Source of the DNA: Mycobacterium angelicum
Lineage (GTDB): Bacteria > Actinomycetota > Actinomycetes > Mycobacteriales > Mycobacteriaceae
Direction of reading: 5' to 3'
Length of the DNA stretch: 64,000 nt
NCBI RefSeq assembly: GCF_002086155.1
Contig: NZ_MVHE01000022.1
Location: 1 to 64,000, forward strand
In this document: positions 56,837-64,000 of the stretch, piece after piece
Numbering within the stretch: the stretch's first letter is position 1
Layout of the letters: each line of letters begins with the position of its first letter
Notes under the pieces: model-generated
What the model saw: only the letters and a program-made list of their open reading frames with translations
Told to the model about the DNA's origin: nothing
Database searches by the model: none
Program-made: the position numbers and the translations under genes

Positions 56837-57448
56837 ATGTTCCAATACCCGGATCAGCAGAAGGTCATCGACGACCTTGGCGACAAGTTCCTCTTGGCCT
56901 TCGCGAAAGCGGTCGATACCGCGCGCAATGACCTCACTGCGTTCGAGCAATTCCGGCCCGAGTGGTTCGTGAACTTCTCCAAGCGCTTCGTGGCCAACTT
57001 CATCCATGAACGTATGTGGGCCGGCATGGTGCGGCAGCTCATCGACCACGCTGAAGTCACCATCGTCGACAACGAGCCCACCCGTCAGATTCACTTCGGC
57101 AGCAACTACGTGGTGCGGTTCAAACGCCATTCCAGCGCCCTGAAAATCGAGTCCTTCCCGACACCGGGCGCACTGGCATTCTGGACCAATCGCGCCACAC
57201 TGCCCGATTTGGAGCTCATGACCTTGGCCATGGGCTATATCTGGAATCCCGATATCGGCGAGATCGGCGACGCAATCTTGTCGTTCCGCGATGGCAAGGA
57301 CAACCCCATATGGTCGGTGACGTTGAACTCCAACGAGGGTGAATCCGCTACCGACATCACCTGGGCACCCGTACCGCCGGAGTTGCCGCAGCTCGATCTC
57401 AGCGAAATCGTGGACGACGACCAGAGTTCGGCGGATGAAGGATCATGA
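56837..57448 (+). CDS. Unknown protein paired with an XRE-ImmA/IrrE protein
   Basis: 203 residues from the ATG at 56837; a TTG at 56807 is an alternative. The ATG lies about 8 bp after TATATT, so translation may be leaderless. Mixed alpha/beta, no signal or membrane segment; stretches such as RPEWFVNFSKRFVANFIHER and NYVVRFKRHSSALKIESFPT, and an acidic C-terminus ending LDLSEIVDDDQSSADEGS. No family recognised. Its stop overlaps the XRE-ImmA start by 4 bp (ATGA), so the two act together, probably as sensor or target and protease. Confidence 0.75.
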   Translation: MFQYPDQQKVIDDLGDKFLLAFAKAVDTARNDLTAFEQFRPEWFVNFSKRFVANFIHERMWAGMVRQLIDHAEVTIVDNEPTRQIHFGSNYVVRFKRHSSALKIESFPTPGALAFWTNRATLPDLELMTLAMGYIWNPDIGEIGDAILSFRDGKDNPIWSVTLNSNEGESATDITWAPVPPELPQLDLSEIVDDDQSSADEGS

Positions 57449-58491
57449 CCAGGATCGGCGACGTAATTCTCACAGCCCGACGTGCCGCAGGTCTGACGCA
57501 GGAAGAACTCGCCACACGGCTGGGTATCACCCAGGCGGCGTTGTCTCGTTATGAGAATGACTTGCGTGAACCCGATGAGGAGGCCGTCGCGAAGATCAGC
57601 GAAGCCCTCGACGTATCACCTGAGTTCCTGACTCACGCGTTCCATCTCACGGGCGCGATCGCCGCCGATGCACACATGCGGCGCCAGAAAACTACGAAGG
57701 TCAGTGACTGGAAGGCAGCCGAAGCCAAGCTCAACCTCTACCGTATGCGCTCAGCGTTCCTGATGCGCCGTGTGCCGATCAATCCCACCAATCACATTCC
57801 GACGTTCGATCCCGACGACACGACGCCGGCCGACGCGGCGAAGATGGTGCGCGCCCAATGGCGAATGCCGATCGGTCCCGTGCGCAATCTGACCAGATGG
57901 ATTGAGTCAGCAGGCGTGATCGTGATCGAAGAGCACCTTGGTACCAAGCGAATTGACGGCCTGTCGCAATGGGCAAGTGACTATCCGGTGTTGCTGTTGA
58001 ATGCAGATCTGACCAACGACCGAAAGCGATGGACTCTCGCACACGAACTGGGTCATCTGGTCCTGCACTCCAACTACGTCGATCCCGACGTGGAAGCCCA
58101 AGCCGACGCGTTCGCCGCCGAGTTCCTCATGCCACGCCACGTCATCGAACCCGATCTACGAGACCTGACCCCATCACGGCTGATTGCGCTGAAAAAGCAG
58201 TGGGGCGTGTCGATGGCCGCCCTCTTCGAACATGCATACCGGCTCGGCAAAGCAACAAGCACTGATCGGCAGCGGTTTTACCGCACTATGAACGCTCGTG
58301 GATGGCGCCGGAATGAACCCGCTGCCGGCGCAATCGCTGATGAGACACCAGAACTCGCCCGTACCATTGGTCAGACCCTCCTCAGGACGGCGGGACTGAC
58401 CAAAGATGAGGTAGCACGACTTACCGGACGCCGGGAAGCCGCCGGCGAGGTCGTCTTCTTGCCGCCAGAGACCCACTTGCGAGCTCTCTAG
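57445..58491 (+). CDS. XRE-type regulator fused to ImmA/IrrE metallopeptidase
   Basis: 348 residues. HTH_XRE at about 5-60 (RRAAGLTQEELATRLGITQA, LSRYENDLREPDEE); M78 ImmA/IrrE domain at about 130-250 with the zinc motif LAHELGHLVLH and a downstream acid in EAQADAFAAEFLMP; a C-terminal helical part of about 90 residues follows. Known relatives cleave or relieve repressors after DNA damage or phage signals (ImmA, IrrE), and Rv2515c has the same layout. Coupled to the unknown gene upstream. Confidence 0.88.
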   Translation: MTRIGDVILTARRAAGLTQEELATRLGITQAALSRYENDLREPDEEAVAKISEALDVSPEFLTHAFHLTGAIAADAHMRRQKTTKVSDWKAAEAKLNLYRMRSAFLMRRVPINPTNHIPTFDPDDTTPADAAKMVRAQWRMPIGPVRNLTRWIESAGVIVIEEHLGTKRIDGLSQWASDYPVLLLNADLTNDRKRWTLAHELGHLVLHSNYVDPDVEAQADAFAAEFLMPRHVIEPDLRDLTPSRLIALKKQWGVSMAALFEHAYRLGKATSTDRQRFYRTMNARGWRRNEPAAGAIADETPELARTIGQTLLRTAGLTKDEVARLTGRREAAGEVVFLPPETHLRAL

Positions 58492-58563
58492 AAATTGGAT
58501 GCGACTCTCGTGCAACGCGATTGGTGACGAAGTTCCCGCCTACATCCTCGGACAACGCAAGGC

Positions 58564-58825
58564 TCAACGGGGTTTCTTCCACGTGAGGGCGTAGCGCCAA
58601 AGCGGGAGTCGACGCCACGCCGACCGGGGAAGGACATCCTCCGCAGCCTGTCGAACTTGCGAATAGGTGTGAGGGAGAAATCCAGCAGCACGGGTGCGGT
58701 GTGCTGCCAGTAGCCCCGAGTTCGCGAGAAGATCTGGTGCTGGACGCCGCCGACCGCATTCGCGGCGTAATCGCCGATGGTCGAGCTGCGCGCACAGCCG
58801 ATGATCACGAGGGATCCGCCAGGGG
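58564..58825 (-). pseudogene. 3' remnant of a SAM-dependent methyltransferase gene
   Basis: One minus-strand frame encodes PGGSLVIIGCARSST and HQIFSRTRGYWQHTAPVLLD. A shift of frame near 58598-58605 is needed to reach RLPLWRYALTWKKPR followed by TGA at 58564-58566. This is the usual C-terminus of mycobacterial class I methyltransferases (GYW-HSAP, then LxWRY-L-W-KP). The SAM-binding 5' part is missing; celA lies where it should be. A truncated, frameshifted fragment. Confidence 0.7.
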
Positions 58826-58848
58826 CAGCGTCGGGTGACGTCTCGGCG

Positions 58849-59859
58849 CTACTGCCCCGCGTTCTGGGCCAGGTCAATGGCGTACTGGCTGACGAAGTGG
58901 CCGGCCTGGGCTCCCCCGTTGCACGAGCCGTCGGATTCACCGGGACGCTTGATCCACAGATAGGCATCGGCGTGCGCGCCCGCAGTAGCCGTAGTGGGCG
59001 GGGTGCCCAGGGCGCGACCGCTCGGGTTGCACCAGCTGAGCGCTCCATCGGGCGCGGGTCCAGCACCGTTGCGCCCGGTGTCGATCACGTAGTGCGATCC
59101 GCCCGTGAGCCCTGAGACCGCCTCGCCGTAGCCGGTCTCCTCGTCGGTGGTGAAGAAGTTCGAAACATTGAGGCTGAAACCCCGCGCGTGGCCGACACCG
59201 GCCTGGTTGAGCCTGGTGGCGATTTCCTCGGCGCTCAGCCAGCGCGAGTGTCCGCCGTCGACATACACCGCGGCGGCCGGGTCGCGGGTCAGCGTGTCGA
59301 CCGCGTAGCGGATCAGATCGAAACGTTCCTGGCGCTGGTCAGCCGACAGGCAGTCGGCCATGTCGAGTGCGTCGGGTTCGACGATGATCGCGGCCGGCGA
59401 GCCGCCCAGCCCCGATGAGACGGCATCGATCCACTGCTTGTAGTCGGCGCCTGACGCGAACCCGCCGGATGCGTAGCTGCCGCAGTCGCGATGCGGGATT
59501 CCATAGAGCGTCAGAATCGGCATGCTGCCGGCGGCCTGGGCCGCGCCGGTGTACCGCGCGACCGTGCCGCCGACCGAACCGGCCGGAAATGCCTGGTCGA
59601 TCCAGTAGGCCTGCGGCGTGGTGGCGATGGCCGTGAGCTGGGCGTTCCCCGGATTGGCGTTGTGCGCGGCCATGGCCGCCGACGCCGGGTCGACGTAGAA
59701 GGGCTGCCCGGCCAACGGGTTGGACGCATCGACTAGACGCATCGCCGGGGCCTGCCCGACCTGGTGCGGGTCGGCTACCAAGGCCGTGCCGGCAACGGCG
59801 GTAACCGCCATGAAGGGAACCATCCAACGCGCAAGTGCACCAGCAGCTGAGGAGATCAC
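58849..59859 (-). CDS. celA: Glycoside hydrolase family 6 cellulase (CelA1-like)
   Basis: 336 residues from a GTG at 59859. N-terminal signal or anchor (LARWMVPFMAVTAVAGTALV), then the GH6 barrel: QAYWIDQAFPAGSVGG, VVEPDALDMADCL-type catalytic Asp region (IIVEPDALDMADC), YVDGGHSRWLS, LSWCNPSGRALG and WIKRPGESDGSC. All the usual acidic residues are there. Secreted endoglucanase; Rv0062 of M. tuberculosis is its relative, 380 aa, so this one is slightly short. No cellulose-binding domain. Confidence 0.9.
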   Translation of the reverse strand: MISSAAGALARWMVPFMAVTAVAGTALVADPHQVGQAPAMRLVDASNPLAGQPFYVDPASAAMAAHNANPGNAQLTAIATTPQAYWIDQAFPAGSVGGTVARYTGAAQAAGSMPILTLYGIPHRDCGSYASGGFASGADYKQWIDAVSSGLGGSPAAIIVEPDALDMADCLSADQRQERFDLIRYAVDTLTRDPAAAVYVDGGHSRWLSAEEIATRLNQAGVGHARGFSLNVSNFFTTDEETGYGEAVSGLTGGSHYVIDTGRNGAGPAPDGALSWCNPSGRALGTPPTTATAGAHADAYLWIKRPGESDGSCNGGAQAGHFVSQYAIDLAQNAGQ

Positions 59860-59940
59860 CCCGAAGAAGATAGTGGGGCGACGCGGAAAGCGCCAACTAT
59901 CTGGGATGACGGTTGCTACCCGATCGGCGCGGCCGCGGCA

Positions 59941-60417
59941 TCAACCGCGGGCGGCGGACACGATGCGAGCAACCAGCTTGCCGCTGCGGATGACCTCAAT
60001 CGTCTGCCCTGCCGCAACTTGATCGAAATAGCGCCCTGCCCGCTTTCGTAATTCGTCGAGTTCGATGGGACCACCATCGTCGGTCGGGATCGGGGCCATC
60101 CTAGAGTCACCGGCCGATACGATCCGGGCCAGTAACTTGCCGCCCCGGACGACGTAAATCGTTTCGCCCGCCTCAACCCGATCGAAGCACCGCCCGGCCC
60201 GGGTGCGCAGTTCGTCAAGCCCGACCCACCCGCCGGCGTCCCGCGCCACTTTCACCGATCGCGCGGGAATCGGGGCCACCCTCCAGTCGCCGACTGACAC
60301 GATGCGTGCCACCAATTTGCCGCGACGGACAACATCGATCGTCTCCCCGGCGGCAACCCGCTCAAGATACGTGCACGCGTTGCTCCGAAGTTGGCCTAGG
60401 CCAATCACTTCCCGCAT
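59941..60417 (-). CDS. Three tandem Phd/YefM-like antitoxin repeats
   Basis: 158 residues from the ATG at 60417 (CGGAGC upstream). Three copies of about 40 residues: LGQLRSNACTYLERVAAGET, LDELRTRAGRCFDRVEAGET and LDELRKRAGRYFDQVAAGQT, each followed by a V-R-G/S-GKL-ARIVS strand. Each unit resembles the N-terminal DNA-binding half of a Phd/YefM antitoxin. No toxin gene is next to it. Repeats may allow binding across several operator sites or self-association; function unknown. Confidence 0.8.
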   Translation of the reverse strand: MREVIGLGQLRSNACTYLERVAAGETIDVVRRGKLVARIVSVGDWRVAPIPARSVKVARDAGGWVGLDELRTRAGRCFDRVEAGETIYVVRGGKLLARIVSAGDSRMAPIPTDDGGPIELDELRKRAGRYFDQVAAGQTIEVIRSGKLVARIVSAARG

Positions 60418-60635
60418 TTCGCTCCGATCGCTGCGTGCGCAGAGCCGCACAGCATCGCCTCTAGTATATGACTGTACGTGCGGTCAGTGTCAACTGTTCC
60501 GAGCGTGGCGCGGTAGCAAGCCGGCACGGCCACACTGAAGCGGAATCCCTTCTATACCAATATGATTGATCGTTCAACCAGCGATGCAACCGGTCCGGCG
60601 GCCGGAATTGTCGTCGACCCGGGCGTCGGGGTGGT

Positions 60636-62186
60636 TCAGCGCGGCGGCGCCAGCATGTCCTTCCACCCGTCGTCCCCCGTTTTGGTCGAGTTCTCGACGG
60701 AGTATCTGACGCCGTCGGGCCCCACCAGTTCGCCGCTCTGCGGGTTGTACATCGCGGTGGCGGGGCCGCCCGGGGTGTAGACACACGGGTTGGGCTGTTG
60801 CCCGTTGCACAGCACGGAACCCGTTCCCGGACGCGACAACGGGTCACTGATCGGTGGCGGCGTCCCCGGCACTCGATCGGCCGGCGCCGGGTTCATGCCG
60901 TTGTCTACCGACGGGGCTGGGATGACGATGCCGGGCTTCACCGGTTGATCGCAGCGCGCCGCAGGCGCTGGACAGGTGAGGATTTGGTTGGGGTCGCCGT
61001 ACCACGGGTTGGTGCCGGCCGGCTCATATGGCTTGGTGGAACGGCACTCTCGCGGCGTGGCCGCCCGCTTCCCAGGGACGTCCACACACGGCAGGTTGCG
61101 CGCGCCGCGCACGGCGTTGGCCGGAGTCTCCTGCGGGATCTTGCAGTATGTTCCCGACGGCATCGGCGCGAGGCTGGTATCCGCCGGAGACCGCCACTGC
61201 GGAGCCGGCAGAAAGCCGGTCAGACACGGCGGGGGCTGGTTGATGGTCAGCGCCGTGTCGAGCGTCGCGTAACCGGGGAAAGGTGCCGTCACCGTCTGGC
61301 CTTCCGCGGCACCCTGCGGATAGGCGACCAGTAATTGCTCGACGCCCTTGTGGTAGCGCTTGAGCATCTCCAGCACGATCTCGAGATTGGCCAGCGTCTG
61401 CGGCAGCGACTCGCGGACGTCGCCGAACACCGCGTTGACCTGATCGGCCGTCGGCGCCGCCTGGGTCAGGATGCGTTGCACGTACTGGTCGTTTTCCGCA
61501 CTCTGCGCGGCCAGCACATTGAGGTTGTGCGACCAGCGTTTAATCGCCTCGCTGGAGTTGACCTGGCTGTCGATGATCGGCCCGGAGTTCTGGATGATGT
61601 CGTTGACATCGCCGATGTTGGTCTTGAAGTCGCCGGCCAGCGCCTGGGTGGCATCGACCAGTCGTTGCAGTGCCGGGCCCAAACCGCCGACGGCCTGGGC
61701 TGTTTCGTCGAGCAGCGTGGCGATCTTCTCCTTGGGCAGCACGGCCAGCCCGCGGTTGGCGGCGTCCAGCGCCGGCCCGATCTCGGTCGGCACCGTCGCC
61801 TTGGTGATGGTCTGTCCCGGCGAAAAGTATTTGCCCGGATTGCCTTCCGACACCAGGTCCAGATATTGCTCACCGACCGCAGACACCGAATGGACGTTGG
61901 CCGACGCGTCAATCGGGATCTGGTAGCGGTTGGCGATACTCATCGTCACCTCGGCGCCCGTCTTGGTCGGCTCGACGGCGGTGATCCTGCCGATGGTTTC
62001 ACCGCGATAGGTCACGTTGGCCGTCCGGTACAGGCCCCCCGACCTGGGCAGGTCCGCCTTCAGCGTGTACTGGCCGATGCCGAGCGCGGTGGGAATCCGC
62101 AGGTAATACCAGCCCAGTGCGATCGCTGTGACCGTGCTGATGATGCCGAACAGGATCAGCTGGCGCCAAACGAAGCGGGTCAACAT
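60636..62186 (-). CDS. mceF: Mce family protein F (Mce1F-like)
   Basis: 516 residues. One N-terminal helix (RQLILFGIISTVTAIALGWY), the MCE/MlaD domain (YTLKADLPRSGGLYRTANVT; IPIDASANVHSVSAVGEQYL), a helical region and a Pro/Cys-rich tail (LPCVDVPGKRAATPRECRS; DDGWKDMLAPP) as in Mce1F. Part of a lipid (fatty or mycolic acid) importer spanning the envelope. The start overlaps the mceE stop by 7 bp. Last gene of the operon. Confidence 0.92.
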   Translation of the reverse strand: MLTRFVWRQLILFGIISTVTAIALGWYYLRIPTALGIGQYTLKADLPRSGGLYRTANVTYRGETIGRITAVEPTKTGAEVTMSIANRYQIPIDASANVHSVSAVGEQYLDLVSEGNPGKYFSPGQTITKATVPTEIGPALDAANRGLAVLPKEKIATLLDETAQAVGGLGPALQRLVDATQALAGDFKTNIGDVNDIIQNSGPIIDSQVNSSEAIKRWSHNLNVLAAQSAENDQYVQRILTQAAPTADQVNAVFGDVRESLPQTLANLEIVLEMLKRYHKGVEQLLVAYPQGAAEGQTVTAPFPGYATLDTALTINQPPPCLTGFLPAPQWRSPADTSLAPMPSGTYCKIPQETPANAVRGARNLPCVDVPGKRAATPRECRSTKPYEPAGTNPWYGDPNQILTCPAPAARCDQPVKPGIVIPAPSVDNGMNPAPADRVPGTPPPISDPLSRPGTGSVLCNGQQPNPCVYTPGGPATAMYNPQSGELVGPDGVRYSVENSTKTGDDGWKDMLAPPR

Positions 62187-63355
62187 TGCCTATCCGCCCT
62201 TTCGACCAGCGGCCCGTCGGGGACGGCGTTGGGGTTCGGCGTGTACCGGACGTCGGGAATCATCGTTTCGGGGTCGCGGCCCCACGATTGCTCCAGTGCG
62301 CGCAGCGCCCCGGAGAATCCGGTCCCGGTGAGCACGGCATTGTCGACAGCGCTGAGGGTCAGGTCGAGCGTCAGCGACAGGTTGAAGTAGTCGCCGCGGA
62401 ACGACTTGGGTACGGCGTCGATGTCGAAGGGGCGCACCAGGATCAACTTGAGCGCGCGGATCAGATACGGCGACGCACGTCCGAGTTCCCGCAGTGGGCA
62501 CTGCAGGGCCAGCATGTCTTGGTGGATATTGGCCCGGGAGTCGGACAGGTATTGGTCGGCGACCCGGCTGAGCCCGCCCACGGCGTTCACCGCGTCGATC
62601 AACAGGTTCTGTTTGTCGGCGAAATGTTTGAGCAGCGGCGGGAATTCGGTGAGCACCCGGTCCAGAACGTCCGCGCGGGAACCCACGTAGGTCAACAGCC
62701 GGTTGGTGGAATCGATGGCTCGGGTGATGTCGTTGCGTTGCTCGTCGAGTTGCGCGGTGAAGGTGTCCAGCTTGGTGAGGAAGGCCCGGATCTGGTCGGC
62801 GCGTCCGTTCAGGATGTTGTACAACTCGTTTTGCAGCACTTCGAGGTTCGGGATGCCGCCGCCACGCAAGATCAGGGCCAGACTGGCCAGCGTCTGCTCG
62901 GTCGTGGGGTAAGTGGACGAATTTTTCAGCGGGATGGTGTCGCCGTCCTTCAGCGGCTCCGGTGAGGGGTTAGGTGGCGAGGCCAGCTCGACATGCTGAG
63001 AACCCAGCAGGCTGGTCTGCCCGATCTTGGCGGTGGCGTTCTTGGGTAACTTAACGCTTTTGTCCAGACTCAGGGTCAGGGTGGCGACCCAGTTCTTCAG
63101 CTTGATCGCGTGCACCGTTCCGACGAAGACGTCGGCCACCCGCACCCGACTGTTGTTGTTGAGCGCCAACGTATCTGGCATCTGCACATAGACGGTGTAG
63201 GAGCCGGGCCCGCTGCCGGGACCGCCGGGCATCGGTACGTTCGCGATTCCGCGCCAGCTCGAGCAGGACGTCAGGGCCAGCCCGGCGACCAGTAGTGCCA
63301 GCCACTGCCAGGCCCGGTGTCTGGTGCGCGCGGTCAACCCGCGCAGCGCGCTCAC
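62180..63355 (-). CDS. mceE: Mce family lipoprotein E (LprK-like)
   Basis: 391 residues from a GTG at 63355 overlapping the mceD stop (GTGA). Lipobox VAGLALTSC-S with the lipidated Cys; MCE domain (YTVYVQMPDTLALNNNSRVR; TAKIGQTSLLGSQHVELASP), then long helices (LYNILNGRADQIRAFLTKLD). The lipid-anchored subunit of the Mce hexamer. A much longer frame exists upstream but is shadow of mceD. Confidence 0.92.
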   Translation of the reverse strand: MSALRGLTARTRHRAWQWLALLVAGLALTSCSSWRGIANVPMPGGPGSGPGSYTVYVQMPDTLALNNNSRVRVADVFVGTVHAIKLKNWVATLTLSLDKSVKLPKNATAKIGQTSLLGSQHVELASPPNPSPEPLKDGDTIPLKNSSTYPTTEQTLASLALILRGGGIPNLEVLQNELYNILNGRADQIRAFLTKLDTFTAQLDEQRNDITRAIDSTNRLLTYVGSRADVLDRVLTEFPPLLKHFADKQNLLIDAVNAVGGLSRVADQYLSDSRANIHQDMLALQCPLRELGRASPYLIRALKLILVRPFDIDAVPKSFRGDYFNLSLTLDLTLSAVDNAVLTGTGFSGALRALEQSWGRDPETMIPDVRYTPNPNAVPDGPLVERADRQC

Positions 63356-64000
63356 GAACCCGCCTCGGCCGGTAGCGGTGATCCAGCAGGCACGGGTGTG
63401 GGTGCGACCGGTCCCGGGATCACACCGGGTCCCGGTGGGGGCGGCGGGATCGGCACTTGCGGGGCCTGCAAGCCGATCGGCGGCAACACCGGGTACTGGT
63501 CGTACGCATTGGGTGGTCCCGGCGGGGTCTGCAGCCCCGACTCCGGGGGCGCGATATCCGGGCCGCCCATCAATTCGGCCAGGGATTCCGGCGTCAGGAG
63601 GCCACCCGTGATGGGCCCGACCAGGGTGCCCTGCATGCCCGGCGCCACCACCCATCCGGGCTGGGTGTTGCGGTGCGACAGCGGGGTGTCGGGCACCCAG
63701 ATCCCGGGCACCGTGGTGTCTTTGTAGCCGTTCGGCGGCTGCAGCCTTGGCTCGGAGTAGGCGACTTCCTTGGGCAGCGTCTCGGCGGTGCTGAACAGGT
63801 TGAGCCCGAACGGCAGATAGTTGAACTTGATGGAATCGAGAATCGGCGACAGGTATTGCGCACACAGTTCGGCGGATTCTTGATAGCCCAGCCGGCTGCC
63901 GGCCTGAATCATGCTGCACATGAACTGCATTGGGTTGGCGAAGTTCGGGATCGCCGGAATCGACATGAGGGTGCCGTGCGACGGGTGATAGATCTGGCTG
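63352..64000 (-). CDS. mceD: Mce family protein D, C-terminal part (5' end outside window)
   Basis: The visible 215 or so residues are the tail of an Mce protein: HPSHGTLMSIPAIPNFANPM, FMCSMIQAGSRLGYQESAEL and FGLNLFSTAETLPKEVAYSE, then a proline-rich C-terminus (PPPPPGPGVIPGPVAPTPVP). The open frame runs off the right edge, so the internal ATG at 63966 is not the real start. This order D-E-F fits an mce1-type operon. Confidence 0.88.
   Translation of the reverse strand, partial: SQIYHPSHGTLMSIPAIPNFANPMQFMCSMIQAGSRLGYQESAELCAQYLSPILDSIKFNYLPFGLNLFSTAETLPKEVAYSEPRLQPPNGYKDTTVPGIWVPDTPLSHRNTQPGWVVAPGMQGTLVGPITGGLLTPESLAELMGGPDIAPPESGLQTPPGPPNAYDQYPVLPPIGLQAPQVPIPPPPPGPGVIPGPVAPTPVPAGSPLPAEAGS

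Noticed and set aside
59941-60417. CRISPR-like array from the three evenly spaced repeats
   Set aside because: The repeats are coding, diverged at DNA level and encode a repeated protein domain.
63356-63919. N-terminal extension of the mceE frame
   Set aside because: It overlaps mceD in another frame and would place the lipobox deep inside the protein.

Overview
The window comes from a slow-growing, non-tuberculous type Mycobacterium. It is GC-rich and carries a PE_PGRS gene, an Mce operon, WS/DGAT acyltransferases and many products close to M. tuberculosis proteins. Most of it (about 0.7-55.6 kb) is one large dormancy (DosR) supercluster. Genes that lie in several separate loci in M. tuberculosis are gathered here: homologues of Rv2004c-Rv2006, Rv2028c-Rv2032, Rv3129-Rv3134c, Rv0079, Rv0571c, Rv1733c, Rv1738 and Rv1813c, together with dosR and dosS themselves. 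DosR-box-like palindromes (GGGACT-WWA-GTCCC core) lie 20-110 bp upstream of most transcription units.

Layout. 1-521: 5' part of a PE_PGRS gene. 0.7-5.5 kb (minus): universal stress protein (USP), APH/P-loop kinase, PEP synthase. 5.6-8.9 kb (minus): USP and a P1B-5 metal ATPase with a C-terminal hemerythrin domain. 9.0-13.7 kb (plus): OtsB1-type HAD/TPP/GH65 fusion and USP. 13.7-17.4 kb (minus): USP, dosR, dosS. 17.5-21.4 kb (minus): small unknown protein, hspX, Rv2030c homologue, pfkB. 21.4-26.5 kb (minus): membrane protein, USP, acg nitroreductase, P2-type ATPase. 26.7-32.0 kb (plus): AMP-forming acyl-CoA ligase, E1alpha, E1beta and E2 of a 2-oxoacid dehydrogenase, and an acyl carrier protein. 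32.0-38.4 kb: Rv3129-like flavin/PNPOx-fold protein, 4-TM protein, a broken Rv2625c-like M50 protease, SRPBCC protein, tgs1, rafH, Met-rich membrane protein, Rv1813c-like secreted protein, second 4-TM paralogue. 38.4-45 kb: WS/DGAT with alpha/beta hydrolase, small unknown protein, nitrilase/pseudo-nitrilase fusion, bicupin. 45.2-49.1 kb: FadD and a phosphoribosyltransferase gene split by an intact IS3-family element. 49.1-55.5 kb (minus): second Acg-like nitroreductase, Rv1733c homologue, group 3b [NiFe] hydrogenase (hyhBGSL), its maturation protease, DUF1876 protein.

55.8-60.4 kb is an accessory stretch: FitAB/VapBC-type toxin-antitoxin, an unknown protein paired with an XRE-ImmA/IrrE metalloprotease, a methyltransferase gene remnant, a GH6 cellulase, and an orphan protein made of three Phd/YefM-like repeats. 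60.6-64.0 kb (minus) holds the last three genes (D-E-F) of an mce1-like operon that continues beyond the window.

How the parts fit together: a haem GAF kinase (DosS) and DosR sense hypoxia/NO. The target genes appear to supply a small heat-shock protein, ribosome hibernation (RafH, DUF1876), triacylglycerol synthesis (Tgs1), hydrogen and pyruvate-type redox disposal (Hyh, 2-oxoacid dehydrogenase, PEP synthase), ion and metal pumps, nitroreductases and five USPs. Several members have decayed or changed (deleted protease core, IS-split PRTase, ATPase without a clear start), so the cluster is not static.
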